Assembly (NCBI RefSeq): GCF_007644045.2 | Contig: NZ_VMDW02000087.1 | Location: 124,001-188,000, forward strand | Direction of reading: 5' to 3' | Source of the DNA: Vogesella urethralis | GTDB taxonomy: Bacteria; Pseudomonadota; Gammaproteobacteria; Burkholderiales; Chromobacteriaceae | Length of the DNA: 64,000 nt | Notes under the pieces: model-generated | Told to the model about the DNA's origin: nothing | Seen by the model: only the letters and a program-made list of their open reading frames with translations | Database searches by the model: none | Program-made: the position numbers and the translations under genes | Shown here: positions 8,956 to 19,419 of the stretch, piece by piece | Position numbering within the stretch: the first letter of the stretch is position 1 | Layout: every line of letters starts with the position of its first letter

Positions 8956-9696
8956 ATGAACCACGCGATTGAACAGATGCAGCAACACCGCAGTATCCGC
9001 AGCTACCAGGACAAACCCGTACCGGCCGATGTACTGGACGCGGTGCTGCGCGCCGCCTGGCATGGCCCCACCTCCATCAACGGCCAACAGGTGTCGCTGG
9101 TGGTGGTACAGGATGCCGCCCGCCGTGCGCGCATTGCCGAGATCGCCGGCGGCCAACCGTGGATTGCGCAGGCGCCGGTGTTCATCGCCGTGGTAGCCGA
9201 CTTCTACAAGACCCGCCTGGGCGTAGCCGCCGCCGGTAGCGAGCAGGTCATCCACGACAGCGTGGAAGGCTTTGCCGTGGCCGCCGTGGACGCCGGCATC
9301 ACCCTGGGCAACCTGATGACCGCCGCTCGCGCCGCCGGCCTGGGTGTGGTGCCGATTGGCGGCATCCGCCGCGACCCGGCCGCCATGATCGCGCTGCTGG
9401 GCCTGCCCGAGCTCACCTTCCCGCTGGCCGGCGTGGTGCTGGGTTACAGCGCCGACGACAGCGCCGTGAAGCCGCGCCTGCCGCTGGCGACGTTTGCCCA
9501 TAACGAGCGCTACGACGCTGCCGCCCTGCCCGGCCACATCGCCGCCTACGACCAGACCCTGCAACAGCACTGGCAAAACCTGGGCCGCGCCGACGGCGAG
9601 CCGTGGAGCCAGAGCATTGCCCGCTATTACCAGCAAGTGTATTTCCCGCAAGTGGCCCCGGTAGCACGCGCCCAGGGCTTTGGATTCGACCGCTAA
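8956..9696 (+). CDS. nfsA: NfsA/Frp-type oxygen-insensitive NADPH nitroreductase
   Basis: A 246-residue flavin nitroreductase of the NfsA/Frp branch. The N-terminal RSIRSYQDKPV and the following GPTSINGQQVSLVVV form FMN contacts; GLGVVPIGGIR is typical of NfsA. It would reduce nitro compounds, quinones and similar electrophiles with NADPH in the cytosol. The start is the ATG at 8956, with GGAG six bases before it; an upstream in-frame start is less likely. It is 21 bases ahead of nemA and shares its operator. Confidence 0.88.
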   Translation: MNHAIEQMQQHRSIRSYQDKPVPADVLDAVLRAAWHGPTSINGQQVSLVVVQDAARRARIAEIAGGQPWIAQAPVFIAVVADFYKTRLGVAAAGSEQVIHDSVEGFAVAAVDAGITLGNLMTAARAAGLGVVPIGGIRRDPAAMIALLGLPELTFPLAGVVLGYSADDSAVKPRLPLATFAHNERYDAAALPGHIAAYDQTLQQHWQNLGRADGEPWSQSIARYYQQVYFPQVAPVARAQGFGFDR

Positions 9697-9717
9697 ACCG
9701 CAAGCAAAGGACACCTC

Positions 9718-10818
9718 ATGCAAGCCGATAAACTGCTGACCCCCGTGCGCCTGGGCGCCGTTACCCTGAACAACCGCGTGCTGATGGCACCGCTGACCCG
9801 CCTGCGCAATACCGAGCCGGGCGACGTGCCCACCGAGCTGGCCATCGCGTACTACCGCCAGCGCGCCGGTGCCGGCCTGATCATCAACGAAGGCACCCAT
9901 ATTTCCCCCACCGCCAAGGGCTACGCCGGCGCGCCGGGCATCTACAGCGAAGCGCAGATCCAGATGTGGCAGCGCGTGAACGACGCCGTGCACGCCGAAG
10001 GCGGCAAAATCGCCATCCAGCTGTGGCACACCGGCCGCATCTCGCACACCAGCCTGCAGCCGGGCGGCGAAGCCCCGGTGGCGCCATCCGCTATTGCGGC
10101 CAACAGCAACACCAATATCCGTGACGAAAACGGCCAGCTGGTGCGCGCCCCGGTATCCACCCCGCGCGCGCTGGAAACCGCCGAAATCGCCGACCTGATC
10201 GAAGACTACCGCCGCGCCACCGATAACGCGCGCCGCGCCGGCTTCGACCTGGTGGAAATCCACGGCGCCCACGGCTACCTGCTGGACCAGTTCCTGTCGC
10301 CGGCGGCCAACCAGCGTACCGACCAGTACGGCGGCAGCGTGGAAAACCGCGCCCGCATCGTGCTGGAAGTGCTGGACGCGGTGATCGCCGAATGGGACGC
10401 CGACCACGTCGGCATCCGCCTGTCGCCGCTGGGCGTGTTCAACGGCCTGTCGGAAACCGACCAGCAAGAGATGGCGCTGTACCTGATCGGCGAAATCGCC
10501 AAGCGCAACATCGCCTTCCTGCACCTGTCGGAGCCGGACTGGGCCGGCGGCCCGGCCTGGAGCGACGACTTCCGCCAGCGCGTGCGTGCCGTTTACCCCG
10601 GCACCATCGTGGCAGCCGGTGGCTACACGCTGGAAAAAGCCGAAAAGCTGATCGGCGCCGGCCTGATCGACGCCGTGGCCTTCGGCCGCAGCTTCATCGC
10701 CAACCCCGACCTGCCGGCACGCCTGGCCGCCGGTGCGCCGCTGAACCCGCCGCGCCCGGAAACCTTCTACGGCGGTGGCGCCGAGGGTTACACCGACTAC
10801 CCGGCCCTGGGCCAGTAA
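9718..10818 (+). CDS. nemA: Old yellow enzyme, N-ethylmaleimide reductase
   Basis: A 366-residue FMN-dependent ene reductase of the NemA branch. MAPLTRLRN near the N-terminus, [11 protein letters not shown], the substrate-binding [16 protein letters not shown] and [10 protein letters not shown] are all family signatures; a C-terminal [12 protein letters not shown] binds FMN phosphate. It reduces activated C=C bonds such as in maleimides, quinones and nitrate esters. Its place after nemR and a nitroreductase matches the E. coli NemR regulon. Confidence 0.93.
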   Translation: MQADKLLTPVRLGAVTLNNRVLMAPLTRLRNTEPGDVPTELAIAYYRQRAGAGLIINEGTHISPTAKGYAGAPGIYSEAQIQMWQRVNDAVHAEGGKIAIQLWHTGRISHTSLQPGGEAPVAPSAIAANSNTNIRDENGQLVRAPVSTPRALETAEIADLIEDYRRATDNARRAGFDLVEIHGAHGYLLDQFLSPAANQRTDQYGGSVENRARIVLEVLDAVIAEWDADHVGIRLSPLGVFNGLSETDQQEMALYLIGEIAKRNIAFLHLSEPDWAGGPAWSDDFRQRVRAVYPGTIVAAGGYTLEKAEKLIGAGLIDAVAFGRSFIANPDLPARLAAGAPLNPPRPETFYGGGAEGYTDYPALGQ

Positions 10819-10868
10819 GCCCCCGCCCGGCGCTGGCTTGCCGGCAGCGGGCGCATAACGATGACCTT

Positions 10869-10894
10869 GCCTGCGGCCAACGTTGGCCGCAGGC
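10869..10894. repeat. 26-base perfect palindrome built on GCGGCCAAC
   Basis: The left arm GCCTGCGGCCAAC and its exact complement meet at CG. It is one of two almost identical palindromes in the nemA-DJ-1 gap and carries the dispersed GCGGCCAAC word on both strands. It could form a strong hairpin in RNA but has no T run. Confidence 0.85.
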
Positions 10895-11036
10895 CCGGCT
10901 GCAGACTCAGTTCTTACCAAAGTCTTGCCGGCCCCGGCAAAGCCGGGCCGCTTCCGGTCAGGATAGGCATCCGCAGCCTTGCTGTTTACACCACCCACCC
11001 TGTATGCACGGCAAACAGAGTGGGGCATTCCTCTCT

Positions 11037-11062
11037 GCCTGCGGCCAAGGTTGGCCGCAGGC
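11037..11062. repeat. 26-base near-perfect palindrome built on GCGGCCAA
   Basis: The arms GCCTGCGGCCAA and TTGGCCGCAGGC flank a central GG, giving the 12-base word AAGGTTGGCCGC on the plus strand. It lies 18 bases before the DJ-1-family start and 142 bases from the first palindrome. Sequence between the two shows no gene. Confidence 0.85.
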
Positions 11063-11080
11063 CACCACGAGACACACACC

Positions 11081-11761
11081 ATGAAACACGTTCTGTTTGT
11101 GCTGACCAGCCACGACCAGCTGGGCGATACCGGCCACAAGACCGGCTTCTGGGTAGAAGAATTTGCTGCCCCCTACTACGCGCTGGCCGACGCCGGCGTC
11201 GCCATCACCCTGGCCTCGCCGCAAGGCGGCCAGCCGCCGATCGACCCGAAAAGCGCCGACCCGGCGTTTGCCACCCCGGCTACCCAGCGCTTTGACGCCG
11301 ACAGCGCACTGCAAGCCCGCCTGGCCGACACCCTGCCGCTGGCCAGCGTCAACGCCGCCGACTACGACGCCGTGTTCTACCCCGGCGGCCACGGCCCGCT
11401 GTGGGACCTGGTGGACAACGCCGCTTCGCTGCGCCTGATCGCCGACACCGTGGCCGCCGGCAAACCGCTGGCCGCCGTGTGCCACGCCAGCGCCGCGCTG
11501 GTAAACGCGCAAGCGGCCGACGGCACGCCGCTGGTGGCCGGCAAGCAAGTGACCGGCTTCAGCAATAGCGAAGAAGACGCAGTGCAGCTCACCGCCATCG
11601 TGCCGCTGCTGGTGGAAGACGCGCTGCAAGCCAAGGGCGGCCTGTACCGCAAGGGCGCCGACTGGGCCCCGTTCGTGGTGGAAGACGGCCTGCTGATCAC
11701 CGGCCAGAACCCGGCCTCGTCCGAAGCCGTGGCGCACGCGCTGCTGGCGCGCCTGGCGTAA
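11081..11761 (+). CDS. DJ-1/PfpI-family protein (type 1 glutamine amidotransferase-like)
   Basis: A 226-residue DJ-1/PfpI protein. The nucleophile elbow is AAVCHASAAL (Cys at about 135) and the conserved acidic residue is in FWVEEFAAPYY. Such proteins include glyoxalase III/Hsp31-like enzymes and carbonyl-stress proteins. Its position after nemA supports a role in detoxifying reactive carbonyls, though the exact substrate is not visible. It may be expressed from its own promoter, since 262 bases with two palindromes separate it from nemA. Confidence 0.85.
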   Translation: MKHVLFVLTSHDQLGDTGHKTGFWVEEFAAPYYALADAGVAITLASPQGGQPPIDPKSADPAFATPATQRFDADSALQARLADTLPLASVNAADYDAVFYPGGHGPLWDLVDNAASLRLIADTVAAGKPLAAVCHASAALVNAQAADGTPLVAGKQVTGFSNSEEDAVQLTAIVPLLVEDALQAKGGLYRKGADWAPFVVEDGLLITGQNPASSEAVAHALLARLA

Positions 11762-11783
11762 GCCCTCTGCCGCACGCCCCAAC

Positions 11784-11820
11784 AAAAACCGCCCCGGCAG
11801 TGCTGCCGGGGCGGTTTTTT
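11784..11820. terminator. Bidirectional rho-independent terminator
   Basis: A perfect 12-base GC stem (CCGCCCCGGCAG / CTGCCGGGGCGG) with TG between its arms, A-rich before and TTTTTT after. It ends the DJ-1 gene and the convergent phosphodiesterase gene. Confidence 0.9.
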
Positions 11821-11840
11821 ACATCAGAACACCACTGCGC

Positions 11841-12605
11841 CTACAGCGCCAGACGCAGGCCCGGCTCGGCGTAACGCAGACGTTGGCCCAGGTTCACCCG
11901 CTCGCCCACTTCGCGCTGGATTTCGGCCTCGCAGCCGGGCTTGAGGTGGGTCACCACCACCTGCATGTGGCCGTCATCCACCGCGTGCAGCAGCCGCGCC
12001 AGGTCGTCCGGCACCACGTGGCCGGCCAGGCGGGCGATGCGTGCCAGCGATTGCGGGAACGCGCACTCGATCAGCATCTGCCGCAGCGGGCCCAGTGCCT
12101 TGACTGCGGCGATGTAATCGTCGGTTACCGCGGTATCGCCGCTGATCAGCGTGCGCCCCTGCGGGCCGTCCACCACATAGCCCACCGCCGGTACCGCGTG
12201 TACCGCCATGAACGGGGTGATGGTCAGGCCGTCCACCTGCAGGCTGCCGTCCAGCGCGGCGTAGTCCAGCGTGGGTGGGCCGCCGGGCGGCAGCTTGTGA
12301 AAATCGGGCCACAGCACGTCGTTGAAGATGTGGTCTTGCACTGCGGCCAACGTTGGCGGCAGGCCATGGATGATGAAGGGGTCGTTGCGGCGGCCGAATA
12401 CCGCGTCGGCCAGAAACGCCAGCGAGCACACGTGGTCGAGGTGGCCATGCGTCAGCAGCACATGGTCGATGTCGGCCATGGTGTGGCTATCGAGTGCCGC
12501 CAGGCCGGTGCCGGCGTCGATCAGCACACGGCTGCCCAGCCGCAAACAGGTTGTGTCGGTACCGCCTGCCAGCCCGCCGCTGGCGCCCAGTATGGTCAGA
12601 TGCAT
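11841..12605 (-). CDS. Class II 3',5'-cyclic-nucleotide phosphodiesterase (metallo-beta-lactamase fold)
   Basis: A 254-residue protein of the class II cyclic-nucleotide phosphodiesterase family (yeast PDE1-like). THGHLDH at about residues 52-58 is the metal motif; other ligands lie in the SGDTAVTD and VVTHLKPG segments; IECAFP matches the IExxFP signature of the class. It probably hydrolyses cAMP in the cytosol. It is 33 bases downstream of an adenylate cyclase gene on the same strand, so synthesis and breakdown may be made together. Codons near 12350 carry an imperfect GCGGCCAAC palindrome. Confidence 0.85.
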   Translation of the reverse strand: MHLTILGASGGLAGGTDTTCLRLGSRVLIDAGTGLAALDSHTMADIDHVLLTHGHLDHVCSLAFLADAVFGRRNDPFIIHGLPPTLAAVQDHIFNDVLWPDFHKLPPGGPPTLDYAALDGSLQVDGLTITPFMAVHAVPAVGYVVDGPQGRTLISGDTAVTDDYIAAVKALGPLRQMLIECAFPQSLARIARLAGHVVPDDLARLLHAVDDGHMQVVVTHLKPGCEAEIQREVGERVNLGQRLRYAEPGLRLAL

Positions 12606-12638
12606 GATGAAACCGGTCTCTTCTTTCTGCTGCTTGCG

Positions 12639-14837
12639 CTATTTTTCTGTCTGTTCGAACACGCCGTCCCAGTGCTCGGGCGGCTGTTGCACGTAATGGT
12701 GCAGCCTGGCGGCGTAGGTCTGGTACAGGCCATCTTCCGGGCTGGTGTCGCATAGCGGCACCAGCAGGCGCGCGGCCTCGGCAAACTCGCCGGCGCGGTA
12801 GGCGGCCAGCACCGCCTGCCAGGCCGGCAGTTGCGCCAGCGCGGCGTGGCCGGCGCCGAGCGGTTGCCATACCGGCACCGCCTGCTGCTTGCCCTTGGCG
12901 CGGATCAGGTCCACTTCGCGCCAGGCGATGTCCGGGCAGGCCTGGCGGCAACCGTCACCACACAATATCGGCACGCCGTACTGTTTTGTGAGGCCTTCCA
13001 GCCGCGCTGCCAGGTTGACGGCGTCGCCCATCACCGTATAGGCGCGGCGGAAGTCGGAACCCATATTGCCCACGGTCATGTCGCCGCTGTTGATGCCGAC
13101 GCCGATGGCCAGCGCCGGCCAGCCACGGCGGGCAAAGGCCGCGTTCAGCGCCCCCATGCCATCCTGCATCGCCAGTGCCGCCTGTACCGCGTTGGCCGCG
13201 TGGCTGGCGTCCGGCAGCGGCGCGCCCCAGAACGCCATGATGGCGTCGCCGATGTATTTGTCGATGGTGCCGCCGGTCTGCTGCACGAAGACGGTTTGCG
13301 CCGACAGGTAGCGGTTCATCAGTTGCGCCAGCTCGGCGGCAGGCAGGCCTTCGGACAAGCGGGTGAAGTTGCGTACGTCGGAAAACAGTACCGTCATCTC
13401 GCGGTGTTCACCCTGCATCTGCGACAGGAAGGCCTGTGGGTCGTCGCCCATCTTGCGCACCAGCTCCGGCGGCACGTAGCTGCCAAAAGCGGAGGTAATC
13501 TGCTGCCGGCGCCGCGCCTCGCTGATATAGCCCCAGCTGGCGTTCAGCAGGTAGAGCAAGGCCACCACCAGCATCGACGCCGCTACCTGCAAGATGTAGC
13601 GCTGCGTCTGCCACGCGTATAGGCTGGCGCCGGCAATGGCGGCCAACAGCAACCCGGTCAGCAGCGCGCCGCGCAAGGGCTGCATCACCGGTAGCAGGAA
13701 GGTCAGTAGCAGGCCCAGCCCCAGTACCAGCAGGCACTCCGGCAGCCAGGTGGCCGGGTGTTGCGGCAGGCGGCCTTCCAGCGCGGCAGCCACCATATTG
13801 GCGTGGATTTCCACCCCGGGGTACACCGCGTCCAGCGGGGTGGAACGCAAGTCCATCAGCCCTGGCGCCGTGGAGCCCAGCAGCACGGCCTTGCCAGCCA
13901 GCGCGGCCACCGGCAGCTTGCGCTGCAGTACGTCGGCAGCCGACACGTAGGCAAACGCGCCGCGCCCGCCCAGGTACGGCACGGTAACGCCACCCTGGAT
14001 ATCCAGCGGAATGCGCATGCTGCCCACGCTCAGCGCGTCCAGCTGGCCGGCGTCGTCGAACTCGGGCAGCAGCGGCATGTCGCCCTGCAGCCGGCGCAGC
14101 ATGGCAATAGACAGCGAGTCGTACAGCTGGTCACCGTGGCGGATCAGCGCCGGCACGCGGCGGCTGACACCATCCACATCCGGCATGGCATTGAAGTGGG
14201 CCGACCAGCCGGCGGCGCGCTGCAGCACCGGCAGGTTGGCCGCATAGCCCAAGCCGGCTGGCGGGTAGATGCCGGCCAGCAGCGAGCTGTCGAACACCGG
14301 CTCCGGCAGCTGGCCGCTACGCCGGGTAGCACCGGCAGCGGTATCGAAGTAGTAGCCCAGCACCACCGGCGCCTTGCCTACGGCTGCGGCCAGCTTGTCG
14401 TCCTCGCGGGCGGTAGCCAGCAAACCGGCCAGCTCGGGGGCCAGCGCCGGGTGGCGGCTGGCCAGCGCTTGCAGGCCGGGTAGCACCGGGTTGGCCGCCT
14501 GCTCGGCAAACACCACGTCAAAGCCGATGACGCTGACTTGGTAATGATTGGCCAGCGTGGACACCAGCTCGGCCACCAGCGGGCGCGGCCACGGCCAGTG
14601 GCCCAGCTGCTGCAGGCTGGCTTCGTCGATATCGATGATCGCTACCTTGGCATTGGGCGGCGCATGGCGATCGATGGTCAGCGCCAGACGGCCATCGTGC
14701 CACCAGCGGTCCAGCTGGGCCACGCCCGGCACCGGCCACAGGCCGGCGACCATGCCACACAGCAGGAGGGTAATGGCAAGACTGGCCAGCTGACGCCACG
14801 GCCAGCGCGCCGGGCGCAACAGGGCGGAGAAATGCAT
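12639..14837 (-). CDS. CHASE2-domain class III adenylate/guanylate cyclase
   Basis: A 732-residue membrane cyclase. An N-terminal membrane segment (about 18-38) is followed by a periplasmic CHASE2 sensor domain (about 45-330, with AIIDIDEASLQQLGHWPWPR). Three membrane segments follow (about 345-425), then a class III catalytic domain (about 450-640). The metal-binding aspartates are visible in VLFSDVRNFT and YIGDAIMAFWG, and the transition-state segment in GDAVNLAARLEG. It likely makes cAMP in response to an extracytoplasmic signal. It is 16 bases after the HD-GYP gene and precedes a cyclic-nucleotide phosphodiesterase. cGMP as product cannot be excluded from sequence alone. Confidence 0.9.
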   Translation of the reverse strand: MHFSALLRPARWPWRQLASLAITLLLCGMVAGLWPVPGVAQLDRWWHDGRLALTIDRHAPPNAKVAIIDIDEASLQQLGHWPWPRPLVAELVSTLANHYQVSVIGFDVVFAEQAANPVLPGLQALASRHPALAPELAGLLATAREDDKLAAAVGKAPVVLGYYFDTAAGATRRSGQLPEPVFDSSLLAGIYPPAGLGYAANLPVLQRAAGWSAHFNAMPDVDGVSRRVPALIRHGDQLYDSLSIAMLRRLQGDMPLLPEFDDAGQLDALSVGSMRIPLDIQGGVTVPYLGGRGAFAYVSAADVLQRKLPVAALAGKAVLLGSTAPGLMDLRSTPLDAVYPGVEIHANMVAAALEGRLPQHPATWLPECLLVLGLGLLLTFLLPVMQPLRGALLTGLLLAAIAGASLYAWQTQRYILQVAASMLVVALLYLLNASWGYISEARRRQQITSAFGSYVPPELVRKMGDDPQAFLSQMQGEHREMTVLFSDVRNFTRLSEGLPAAELAQLMNRYLSAQTVFVQQTGGTIDKYIGDAIMAFWGAPLPDASHAANAVQAALAMQDGMGALNAAFARRGWPALAIGVGINSGDMTVGNMGSDFRRAYTVMGDAVNLAARLEGLTKQYGVPILCGDGCRQACPDIAWREVDLIRAKGKQQAVPVWQPLGAGHAALAQLPAWQAVLAAYRAGEFAEAARLLVPLCDTSPEDGLYQTYAARLHHYVQQPPEHWDGVFEQTEK

Positions 14838-14852
14838 GCAGGCCGGCCCCCG

Positions 14853-16379
14853 TCAGTCGCAGTCGATCTGGGTCGGCGCCAGGAACTGCCGCGCGTAATC
14901 CAGATACACCTTGCCGTCTTTGAACACGCTGTACAGCGCCGGGTCCAGATGGCCGTTGGCGACGAAGTTGTCCATGATGGACAGCGCCTGCGACAACGGC
15001 ATCGGCTGCTTGTACGGGCGGTCGGCGGCGGTTAGCGACTCGAAAATATCGGCAATGGCCATGATGCGCGCACCAACCGGCATCTGGTCGCCACGCAGGC
15101 CGCGCGGGTAGCCTTTGCCATCCATGCGCTCGTGGTGGCCGCCGGCCAGCTCCGGCACATTGCGCAGGTGCTTGGGCCAAGGGATGGATTCCAGCATGTT
15201 GATGGTGTGCACGATGTGGCGCTTGATCTCTTCGCGCTCCGCCTCGGTCAGGGTACCGGCGCGGATGGTCAGCGCCTCCAGTTCGTCGGGCAGGATGCAG
15301 GGCTGCGGCTGGCCGTCGGCGTCCAGCCAGCGGTATTGCGCGGCGATGTCGCGCACGCGGGCCAGGTCGTCGTCGCTCACACGCTCGGCGCCACGGTTCA
15401 TCTGCGCCAGAAAGGCCTTGTCGTCGTTGACGCGGGCGTGCACGGCGGCACGGGCCTCGGCCCCCTCGGCCGCCAGCAGCCAGTCCTTGCGCGCCAGCTC
15501 CATGCGCAGGTGTACCTGCTCGATGCGGTCGCAGATGTTTTCCAGCTTGCGCGCTTTTTCCATGATGTGCGGCGGCGTCACCAGCTTGCCGCAATCGTGC
15601 AGCAGGCCGGCAATGCGCAGCGCGTACAGGTTTTCGTTATCCAGCCCGTTATCGCGGGCAAAACGGGCGTCTTCCGCCGCCTTGTGCGCGATCATCATGG
15701 TGAGCTCGGGCACACGCTGGCAATGGCCGCCGGAATGGCTGGACTTGGCCTCCAGCGCATTGTTCATCATGCGGATCAGCGACTCGAACAGGTCTTCCAG
15801 CTGCAGCACCAGACGGCGGTTGGTGTACGCGGTAGCAGCCATCGACGCCAGCGCAGCCAGCAGCGATTCGAGGTCGGGGCTGAACGGCACGATGTTGCCG
15901 TCGCCGTCACGGGCGTTGATCAGCTGCAGCACGCCAACGGTACGGCCGCTGTGCACCATGCGCGCCGAGAGGAAAGACAGCGACTTGTAACCGGTGCGGC
16001 TATCAAACGCCTTCACGCCGCGAAAATCGTAATTGCTGTCGGTGTAGGCGTTGGCCACATTGATGGTGTCGCCGGTGTGCGCACAGTAGGTAGCCAGCGT
16101 GCCCAGGTTGGGGCTGCCATCCGGCTGGTACAGCGGAATCTTGGCAAACATGCCGGCGCCTTCCACCTCCTGCTTGCCGGCCAGCCGCACGTTGAGCTTT
16201 TCGTTGTACACCACCAGGAATTCCAAGTACTGGTCATCCTCATCCACGATGTACAGGCTGCCAGCCTCGGCGCAGGAGAACTCCAGCGCACAACTCAGTA
16301 TCTGGTCGAGCAACCTTTCAATGCGGCGCTCTGCCGAAAGGGCGGTGGCGATGTAGACGAGTTTGTCCTGGATATCCAC
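14853..16379 (-). CDS. GAF and HD-GYP domain protein, probable c-di-GMP phosphodiesterase
   Basis: A 508-residue cytosolic protein. A GAF domain occupies about 15-170 (EFSCAEAGSLYIVDEDD). The HD-GYP domain spans about 205-490: first histidine in HSGGHCQRVPE, the HD pair in GLLHDCGKL, and GGHHERMDGKGYP carrying the GYP motif. An extra helical insert of about 90 residues sits between the HD and GYP parts. It should degrade c-di-GMP under control of a small molecule bound by GAF. It is the first gene of a minus-strand set that continues with adenylate cyclase and cyclic-nucleotide phosphodiesterase genes. Confidence 0.9.
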   Translation of the reverse strand: MDIQDKLVYIATALSAERRIERLLDQILSCALEFSCAEAGSLYIVDEDDQYLEFLVVYNEKLNVRLAGKQEVEGAGMFAKIPLYQPDGSPNLGTLATYCAHTGDTINVANAYTDSNYDFRGVKAFDSRTGYKSLSFLSARMVHSGRTVGVLQLINARDGDGNIVPFSPDLESLLAALASMAATAYTNRRLVLQLEDLFESLIRMMNNALEAKSSHSGGHCQRVPELTMMIAHKAAEDARFARDNGLDNENLYALRIAGLLHDCGKLVTPPHIMEKARKLENICDRIEQVHLRMELARKDWLLAAEGAEARAAVHARVNDDKAFLAQMNRGAERVSDDDLARVRDIAAQYRWLDADGQPQPCILPDELEALTIRAGTLTEAEREEIKRHIVHTINMLESIPWPKHLRNVPELAGGHHERMDGKGYPRGLRGDQMPVGARIMAIADIFESLTAADRPYKQPMPLSQALSIMDNFVANGHLDPALYSVFKDGKVYLDYARQFLAPTQIDCD

Positions 16380-16707
16380 GGGTATACCTTAATTGTCACG
16401 ACAGGCAGCCGCCGGTATCACGGCAGCTGCGGGGTTGGGAACAGCCTGGGCAGGCAGCGTCGGCCCTGCTTACCAAGCAGTTTGCATTATCGCTCACAGT
16501 GGCCGAATCGCCATGCAGCTTTATCGAAATGGCAGCCGGATGACGACAAGCCTGCCACACCAGACATCACCGCTTGATGACAGCCTGCCGGCGACACCAA
16601 CGGATTCGCCGGCAAAACCGCCACAAACCCTGCCGCCGCATCACCTTTTTTTGACGGCCACGATTGACAAGCTACGCCAGCGTCCTAGAATCACCCGAAA
16701 ACAAAAA
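16380..16707. other. Intergenic region between the HD-GYP gene and glpK
   Basis: About 330 bases without a convincing gene. It must hold the divergent promoters of the HD-GYP operon and glpK. Sequence becomes A-rich towards glpK. No terminator, RNA gene or repeat is evident apart from the GlpR-type site described separately. Confidence 0.5.
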
Positions 16708-16724
16708 CAACATTTTACGAACAT
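16708..16724 (-). promoter_or_regulatory. Probable GlpR operator before glpK
   Basis: On the minus strand this reads ATGTTCGTAAAATGTTG, which matches the site before glpD (19319-19335) in all but the three central bases. ATGTTCG is also the half-site of the E. coli GlpR operator. It lies about 55 bases before the glpK start. Confidence 0.65.
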
Positions 16725-16778
16725 CAATCAAACAAAAAGATACAGACAACACAGGCGCCCGCGCCCAAGGAGAGCTTC

Positions 16779-18281
<1,503 letters not shown>

Positions 18282-18299
18282 GCGCCCGCCAGCCTGTTT

Positions 18300-18322
18300 G
18301 CGGCCAACCTGAGCTTGGCCGC
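18300..18322. repeat. Inverted repeat GCGGCCAA-(7)-TTGGCCGC between glpK and glpF
   Basis: Two exact eight-base arms of the dispersed word face each other across seven bases, 18 bases after the glpK stop. It could form a hairpin, but no T run follows, so a role as terminator is doubtful. Confidence 0.8.
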
Positions 18323-18401
18323 GCGCTCCCTTTATACCGACCTGCCCCGCGCCCGCTTGCATGGTGGCGCGGGTGGTCCCCCCTTTTGCAAGGAACGAGT
18401 C

Positions 18402-19106
18402 ATGAACCCCTTATTCGGTGAATTCATCGGTACCGCCCTGCTGGTGTTGCTGGGCAACGGCGTGGTCGCCAACGTCATCCTCAAGAACACCAAGGGCCAC
18501 AACAGCGGCCTGATCGTCATCGCCTTCGGCTGGGCGATGGCAGTGTTTGTCGGCGTATTCAGCGTGGCCGCCATCAGCGGCGCCCACCTGAACCCGGCGG
18601 TGACCGTGGCGCTGGCGGTAGCCGGCAAGTTTGCCTGGGCCGACGCGCCGGGCTACATCCTGGCGCAGATGCTGGGCGGCATGGCCGGCGCGCTGCTGAT
18701 GTGGCTGGTATACCGCGACCACTTCGACCACACCGACTGCGCCGACACCAAGCTGGCGGTGTTCTGCACCGGCCCGGCCATCCGCAGCACCACCGGCAAC
18801 CTGCTGTCGGAAGTGCTGGCCACCTTCGTACTGGTGTTTGCCATCCTCAGCATGGTGTCGCCCAAGATTTCGCTGGGCGCGATGGACGCGCTGCCGGTGG
18901 CGCTGCTGGTACTGGGCATCGGCGTCTCGCTGGGCGGTACCACCGGCTACGCGATGAGCCCGGCCCGCGACCTGGCGCCACGCATCATGCACGCGCTGCT
19001 GCCGATCAAGGGCAAGCGCGACAGCGACTGGTCCTACAGCTGGGTACCGGTAGTGGGCTCGCTGCTGGGCGCTACGCTGGCCGCCGTCGCGCACGGTATC
19101 GCCTGA
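18402..19106 (+). CDS. glpF: Glycerol uptake facilitator (aquaglyceroporin)
   Basis: A 234-residue MIP-family channel with six membrane segments. The first pore motif is normal (SGAHLNPAVTVAL, NPA at about 65-67). The second reads YAMSPARDLAPR, so the usual Asn of NPARD is Ser. The following arginine that forms the selectivity filter is kept. The start is the ATG with AAGGA eight bases before it; a longer in-frame extension upstream is unlikely. It moves glycerol into the cell for GlpK, encoded just upstream. Confidence 0.94.
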   Translation: MNPLFGEFIGTALLVLLGNGVVANVILKNTKGHNSGLIVIAFGWAMAVFVGVFSVAAISGAHLNPAVTVALAVAGKFAWADAPGYILAQMLGGMAGALLMWLVYRDHFDHTDCADTKLAVFCTGPAIRSTTGNLLSEVLATFVLVFAILSMVSPKISLGAMDALPVALLVLGIGVSLGGTTGYAMSPARDLAPRIMHALLPIKGKRDSDWSYSWVPVVGSLLGATLAAVAHGIA

Positions 19107-19131
19107 TCGCCTGCCCAGGCGCCATCTGCAC

Positions 19132-19163
19132 GCCGCTCACCCGCAACGGGGAGCGGCTTTTTT
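19132..19163 (+). terminator. Rho-independent terminator after glpF
   Basis: A seven-base stem (GCCGCTC / GAGCGGC) around a 12-base loop is followed by TTTTTT, 26 bases after the glpF stop. Confidence 0.8.
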
Positions 19164-19276
19164 ACGCCTGTGTCTGGCCACGCCCCTGCCACACCAGCAT
19201 GCAGCACGACACGGATCGCCGATCGGGCCCCGTAGTCGGAGTGCAACGCAGCCGCTTGCATGCCCTGTCAGACGGC

Positions 19277-19335
19277 ATGTTCGTTCAAATCACACATCAA
19301 ACATTTTTCAAACATTTAATGTTCGTTTTATGTTG
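19277..19335 (+). promoter_or_regulatory. Probable GlpR operators before glpD
   Basis: ATGTTCGTTTTATGTTG at 19319-19335 matches the glpK-proximal site, and a partial copy starting ATGTTCGTTCAAAT lies at 19277. The DNA here is AT-rich compared with its surroundings, as expected for a promoter. GlpR is encoded 1.2 kb beyond glpD. Confidence 0.6.
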
Positions 19336-19419
19336 CTTTGTTGTCGCAGTTTCACTATCTTCTACACTGAAATCAATCAGGCGGCCGCATGCGGCCAACG
19401 TGACACAAAGGACAGAACG

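Noticed and set aside
10895-11036. Small gene between the two palindromes
   Set aside because: Frames through it are short, lack a ribosome site and run into the palindromes.
8929-11139. 736-codon minus-strand frame across the nitroreductase and nemA genes
   Set aside because: It lies antisense to two well-supported enzymes, has shadow-type composition and crosses the palindromic intergenic region.
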